Part shown: piece after piece, positions 37,894 to 41,406 of the stretch
Numbering within the stretch: the first letter of the stretch is position 1
Layout of the letters: every line of letters begins with the position of its first letter
Assembly: GCA_005502915.1 (NCBI GenBank)
Contig: SCMT01000031.1
Coordinates: forward strand, 1-41,406
Origin: Lysobacteraceae bacterium 2PB
GTDB taxonomy: Bacteria > Pseudomonadota > Gammaproteobacteria > Xanthomonadales > Xanthomonadaceae
Direction of reading: 5' to 3'
DNA: 41,406 nt
Notes under the pieces: model-generated
Told to the model about the DNA's origin: nothing
The model's input: the letters and a program-made list of their open reading frames with translations, nothing else
Database searches by the model: none
Position numbers and translations under genes: made by a program

Positions 37894-40800
37894 TCACTGA
37901 CCGTTCATGCCGGCAGGGGCTGCCGGATCCACGTTGAAATCGACCTTCACACCGTTGCGCATCTCTGCCGGCAACGCTTCCGCGATGGCCTCCTGGACTG
38001 CCTTGGCGCGTCGCATGCCGAGCGCCACGTTGTGCTCTTCCGAACCGCGTTTGTCGGCATGGCCGACCACCGCGACCCGCGTCGTACCGATCTCCGCCAT
38101 GTACTCGGCGATGCGGCGGACCAGCGGCAGGTACTCCGCCTTGATCTCGGCGCTGTCGGTCTCGAACAGGAACGTGCCGATCAGCGGCCAGTCCATCACG
38201 CCCACCACCGTGCTCGCCGGCTCCTGCGGATTGGCGCGCACGCTGATCCGCAGGGCGGAGGCGACGGCCGGCGGCAGCTTCGCCACCAGCGCGTCGCGCA
38301 CCGCGATCGCACGCTCGAACGCGAGCAGGTCGCTGTCGCCCTCGGCGGCGACGATCACCTCACCACCCCCGAACTTCTGCGTGGTCTCGGCCATCCTGTC
38401 GATCGCCTCGCGGTACTCGGCGCGGATCTCGGCGCTGCCCGGCGCGAACATCACCGAGCCCAGCTCCATCTCCACCGCCTTCGTGCCGCCCTCGAACGTG
38501 CCCTGGACCAGCTTCACGCCGAAGTCGAAGCGCGCCGGCAGGCCCGGGGTCACGCGCTTCACCAGCGGGTTGTCCGTGGTGAAGGTGGTGCCCGGCGGCA
38601 GCGTGGCCGGATCGACCTTGAGGATGATGTTGCGACCACGTTCCCAGCGTCCGCCGTTCATGCCGGTCAGGTGGTAGCGGCCGTGCTGGTCGGTCTCGAC
38701 CAGGATGCCTTCCACCGTCGCGATGCGCACGCCCGGAACGCCGCGTTCGCCTTCGTCCTGCAGGCCGTTGCCGTTGGTGTCGTTGAACACCGAACCGACG
38801 ATCAGCGATTCCTCCAGCATCGGGTCGCCGGTCAGCTGCACGTCGGCCGTGGCCACGTTGGAGACCACCGAGCCGTTGTCCTCGACCACCGCGCTGTTGG
38901 TGTGGATGCCCGGGCGGACGCCCGCGCCCACGCGCAGCAGGTAGGTGATCGTGGCGCGGCCTTCGGGCGCGATGTCGATGCGGTCGACACGGATCGGGTA
39001 CGTCCCGACCAGGCGACCGCTGTTGTCGGCATCGGCGACCGTCAGCGAACCCTCGACGTAGGTGAAGCCGGCCGGCGGCGTATCGATCACCGTGCCGTCG
39101 ACCACCGGGGTCTGGCTCGTGTTCTGCATCGTCACCGTGTAGCGCACCAGGTCGCCCACCTTCACGTCGCGCGGCGAGGCCACCTTGACCACGCGGACCG
39201 TTGCCGGGGCCGCGTTGATCGTCACCACCGCCGTGCTGGACGAGCTGACCGACTGCGCCGAACCGACCGACGTGCCCGTGGCCGTGACCACGTTGTCGAG
39301 CGTCGGACCGACCGTCGTGATGTCGCTGTCCTGCACGGTGTAGGTGTAGCTGTTGCAGGTCGCCACCTGGCCCGGGGCCAGGGTCGTCGGCGCGCAGGTC
39401 AGCGCGACCGGCGTGCGGCCTTCCAGGCTGTCCATCACCGAGTTCAGCGTCATCGTGACGTTGCCGGTGTTGGTCACCGTCACCGCGTAGGTGATCACGT
39501 CGCCGACATCCGCCGAGCCCGCCACGCCGCCATCGCTGGTCAGCGTCGCCGTCTTGGTGGCGCTGATCGCCGGTGCGCGCACGATGACCGTGGTGGTCGT
39601 ATCGGGCTGCGAGACCGTGGTCCCGCCGCCCGGCAGCGAGCCGGTCGCGGTCGCGGTGTTCACCACCTGGCCCGCATCCACCTCGGCCTGGGTCAGCGTG
39701 TGCGTGCCCGTGCACGTGGTCGTCGCACCCGGCGCCAGCGTCGTGACCGGGCAGGTCGCCGGCGCATCGAGCAGAGCGTCGTTGATCACCAGGCCGGTGA
39801 CCGTCACGTTGCCGGTGTTGGTCACCACGAAGCTGTACGGGATCGTCGAACCCGCCGTGTTGCCGCTCGGCGTGCCCGCGATCTTGTCCAGCGACAGGCC
39901 CGGCTGCGCTGCTACCACGACCGTCGCAATGGCCGTGTCGCAGTTGGTCGGGTTGAGCACCTCGCAGATCGTGTACGGATACGTGTACGTGCCTGCCTCC
40001 GTGCCCGGCGCGATCGTGATCGTGCCATCCGGGTTCATCGTGATGCTGCCCGTGGTCGGCGTAGGTGCCGTGCCCGGGGTCAGCGTCACGTCGGCCGGAT
40101 TCACGGGAACGCCGTTCAGCGTGTCGTTGACGAGCACGGAGGCCGTGGTCGCACCGGTCAGGCCGTCGACGCCGGCGTAGTTGTCGTCGACCGCATCGAT
40201 CGGCGCGGCCGAGACCGTGACCGTAATGGTGGCCGTATCGCAGTTCGTCGGGTTCAGGTTCTCGCAGATCTGGTAGACGATCGTGTAGGTGCCCGCCGGC
40301 GTACCGGCCGGGACGCTCACCACGCCCGTCGCCGGATCCAGCACCGGCACCGGGCCGCCACCGATCGGCGTCGCAGGCGTCACCACCGTGCCGGTGATGT
40401 CGGCCACGTTCACCGCGACACCATTCAGCGTGTCGTTGGCGTAGGCGTTGCCTGCGTTGGCGTTGCCGGTCGCACCATTCACCGGACCGAAACCGTCGTC
40501 CACCGCGTCGATCGGCGCCGCACCCACCGTCACCGTCACCTGGGCGGTGTCGCAGTTCGTCGGGTTGAGGATCTCGCAGATCTCGTAGGTCAGGACGTAG
40601 GTGCCGGCCGGCGTACCGGGCGCGACCACCACTTCACCCGTCGCCGGGTTCAGCGTCACGTTCGGGTTGGTCGTCGACAGCTGCGCAAGCGTCACCGTCG
40701 CCAGCGTCGCCGGCGCGCCGTTGAGCGTGTCGTTGACCAGCACGTTCGGCACCGCCACGCCACCGCTCGCACCGTTGGCCACGGTGCCGGCATCGTCGAC

Positions 40801-41406
40801 CGCATCGATCGGTGCGGCACCGACCACCACCGTCGCGGTGGCCGTGTCGCAGTTGGTCGGGTTGAGCACCTCGCAGATCGTGTACGGATAGGTGTACACG
40901 CCCGCGGTCGTGCCAGGCGCGATCGTGATCGTGCCGTCGGCGTTCATCGTGATGCTGCCCGCCGCCGGCGTCGGCGCGGCACCCGGGATCAGCGCGACGT
41001 TGCCGCCCACGCCCACCGTCACCGCACCACCGTTCAGCGTGTCGTTGCCCAGCACCGTCGGCAGGCTGCCACCGGACGCGCCGTTCACCGGCGTGCCCGA
41101 GTAGTCATCGTCGACTGCGTCGATCGGCGCTGCCGCCACCGTCACCGTCGCCGTCGCGCTGTCGCAGTTCGTCGGGTTCAGGATCTCGCAGATCTCGTAC
41201 GTCACCACGTACGTACCGGCCGGCGTGCCCGCCGCCACCGTCACCTCGCCCGTCGCCGGGTTCAGCGTCACGTTCGGGTTCGTCGTGTTCACCTGGCTCA
41301 GCGTCACCGTCGACAGCGTCGCCGGGTTGCCGTTGAGCGTGTCGTTCACCAGCACGTTCGCCACGCCGACACCACCGGCCGCACCGTTCACCGGGCCGCC
41401 CGTGTC
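37894..41406 (-). CDS. DUF11/SdrB-like/OmpA-domain repeat protein (5' end outside window)
   Basis: 1170 residues are visible; the N-terminus lies beyond the right edge, where the frame stays open. Visible residues 1 to about 500 are five units of about 100 residues with the core PIDAVDD, NDTLNG and a C-x7-C staple (CEILNPTNC). Next come about three DUF11 domains (502-865), an SdrD B-like domain (GSVFNDTNGNGLQDEGERG, about 869-960), a degenerate OmpA-like domain near 982, and a complete OmpA-like peptidoglycan-binding domain near 1075-1150 (FLFETDSAEIKAEY, then GHADKRGSEEHNVALGMRRA). It should be anchored to peptidoglycan, with repeats reaching outward or spanning the periplasm. It is first of the operon with the barrel gene 11 bases downstream. 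Confidence 0.85.
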   Translation of the reverse strand, partial: DTGGPVNGAAGGVGVANVLVNDTLNGNPATLSTVTLSQVNTTNPNVTLNPATGEVTVAAGTPAGTYVVTYEICEILNPTNCDSATATVTVAAAPIDAVDDDYSGTPVNGASGGSLPTVLGNDTLNGGAVTVGVGGNVALIPGAAPTPAAGSITMNADGTITIAPGTTAGVYTYPYTICEVLNPTNCDTATATVVVGAAPIDAVDDAGTVANGASGGVAVPNVLVNDTLNGAPATLATVTLAQLSTTNPNVTLNPATGEVVVAPGTPAGTYVLTYEICEILNPTNCDTAQVTVTVGAAPIDAVDDGFGPVNGATGNANAGNAYANDTLNGVAVNVADITGTVVTPATPIGGGPVPVLDPATGVVSVPAGTPAGTYTIVYQICENLNPTNCDTATITVTVSAAPIDAVDDNYAGVDGLTGATTASVLVNDTLNGVPVNPADVTLTPGTAPTPTTGSITMNPDGTITIAPGTEAGTYTYPYTICEVLNPTNCDTAIATVVVAAQPGLSLDKIAGTPSGNTAGSTIPYSFVVTNTGNVTVTGLVINDALLDAPATCPVTTLAPGATTTCTGTHTLTQAEVDAGQVVNTATATGSLPGGGTTVSQPDTTTTVIVRAPAISATKTATLTSDGGVAGSADVGDVITYAVTVTNTGNVTMTLNSVMDSLEGRTPVALTCAPTTLAPGQVATCNSYTYTVQDSDITTVGPTLDNVVTATGTSVGSAQSVSSSSTAVVTINAAPATVRVVKVASPRDVKVGDLVRYTVTMQNTSQTPVVDGTVIDTPPAGFTYVEGSLTVADADNSGRLVGTYPIRVDRIDIAPEGRATITYLLRVGAGVRPGIHTNSAVVEDNGSVVSNVATADVQLTGDPMLEESLIVGSVFNDTNGNGLQDEGERGVPGVRIATVEGILVETDQHGRYHLTGMNGGRWERGRNIILKVDPATLPPGTTFTTDNPLVKRVTPGLPARFDFGVKLVQGTFEGGTKAVEMELGSVMFAPGSAEIRAEYREAIDRMAETTQKFGGGEVIVAAEGDSDLLAFERAIAVRDALVAKLPPAVASALRISVRANPQEPASTVVGVMDWPLIGTFLFETDSAEIKAEYLPLVRRIAEYMAEIGTTRVAVVGHADKRGSEEHNVALGMRRAKAVQEAIAEALPAEMRNGVKVDFNVDPAAPAGMNGQ
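39910..41406 (-). repeat. Array of five Ig-like repeats in the OmpA-domain protein
   Basis: Units of about 295-312 bases, bounded near 40205, 40516, 40815 and 41126; the array continues past the window edge. Two main types alternate: A (TVTLxQ, NPNVTLNPATGEV, YEICEILNPTNCD) and B (GSITMNxDGTITIAPGT, YPYTICEVLNPTNCD), with one divergent C unit. The visible order from the N-terminal side is A-B-A-C-B. Confidence 0.85.

Noticed and set aside
34208-37900. A 1230-codon open frame on the plus strand opposite the barrel gene
   Set aside because: It mirrors the barrel gene in a very GC-rich codon phase, where stops are rare by composition. Its translation has no signal peptide, domain or sensible composition, while the minus strand has signal peptide, barrel strands and an aromatic end.
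39910-41406. Regular repeats considered as a CRISPR array
   Set aside because: Units are about 300 bases, in frame, and encode conserved Ig-like domains. There are no short repeats with unique spacers and no cas genes.

Overview
The window is very GC-rich (about 70% by eye, with G or C in most third codon positions) and looks chromosomal. Gene content and signal sequences fit a gammaproteobacterium of the Xanthomonadaceae/Lysobacteraceae (Lysobacter, Luteimonas or a relative): META-domain lipoproteins, a SixA phosphatase, a RAYT with REP hairpins, OXA-like enzymes, and -10 boxes of the TATCGT/TATCCT type. This is an inference from style; no rRNA, tRNA or other phylogenetic marker is present. 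No CRISPR array, prophage, plasmid origin or complete insertion sequence was seen.

Layout. 1-1510: two tandem META-domain envelope proteins, ending in a palindromic terminator shared with the convergent PEBP-family gene. 1524-9009 (all leftward): PEBP/YbhB protein, TPR-sulfotransferase-like protein, YheT-type alpha/beta hydrolase, membrane-anchored metallophosphoesterase, lysophospholipid acyltransferase, YdiI-like hotdog thioesterase, then two tandem paralogous small proteins of unknown function with palindromes upstream. 9215-12497 (leftward, 4-bp overlaps): sixA, a YceI protein whose signal peptide is built from a 15-bp tandem repeat, and a phospholipase D-like lipoprotein. 12648-15960: a winged-helix/TPR-like protein divergent from two coupled class D beta-lactamase-like genes. 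15974-19391: zinc-ribbon membrane protein, ParA-like ATPase, Ycf46-like AAA ATPase, and two small unknown genes. 19400-20121: a RAYT transposase flanked by REP hairpins. 20117-25211 (leftward): class C-like serine hydrolase, PKD-domain protein, 2OG-Fe(II) oxygenase, AEC transporter and a lipoprotein. 25417-29408: a secreted six-cysteine peptide, gamma-glutamyltransferase and a GAF-GGDEF-EAL protein.

29539-41406 is a cell-surface locus read leftward: a large repeat/DUF11/OmpA protein (its N-terminus lies beyond the right edge), a 1236-residue outer-membrane barrel, a secreted 528-residue DUF11 protein, a strong terminator, then a separately promoted secreted 870-residue protein. The last two end in nearly the same C-terminal module. 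I infer a peptidoglycan-anchored adhesin or scaffold, an outer-membrane channel or display barrel, and two exported clients.

The most novel-looking items are the twin small proteins at 8526-9009 with their palindromic upstream region, and the DUF11/OmpA/barrel locus with its shared C-terminal module. Next come the repeat-built signal peptide and the coupled pair of class D-like enzymes. Start codons were chosen from Shine-Dalgarno sequences, -10 boxes, signal peptides and overlaps, and often differ from the longest open frame.
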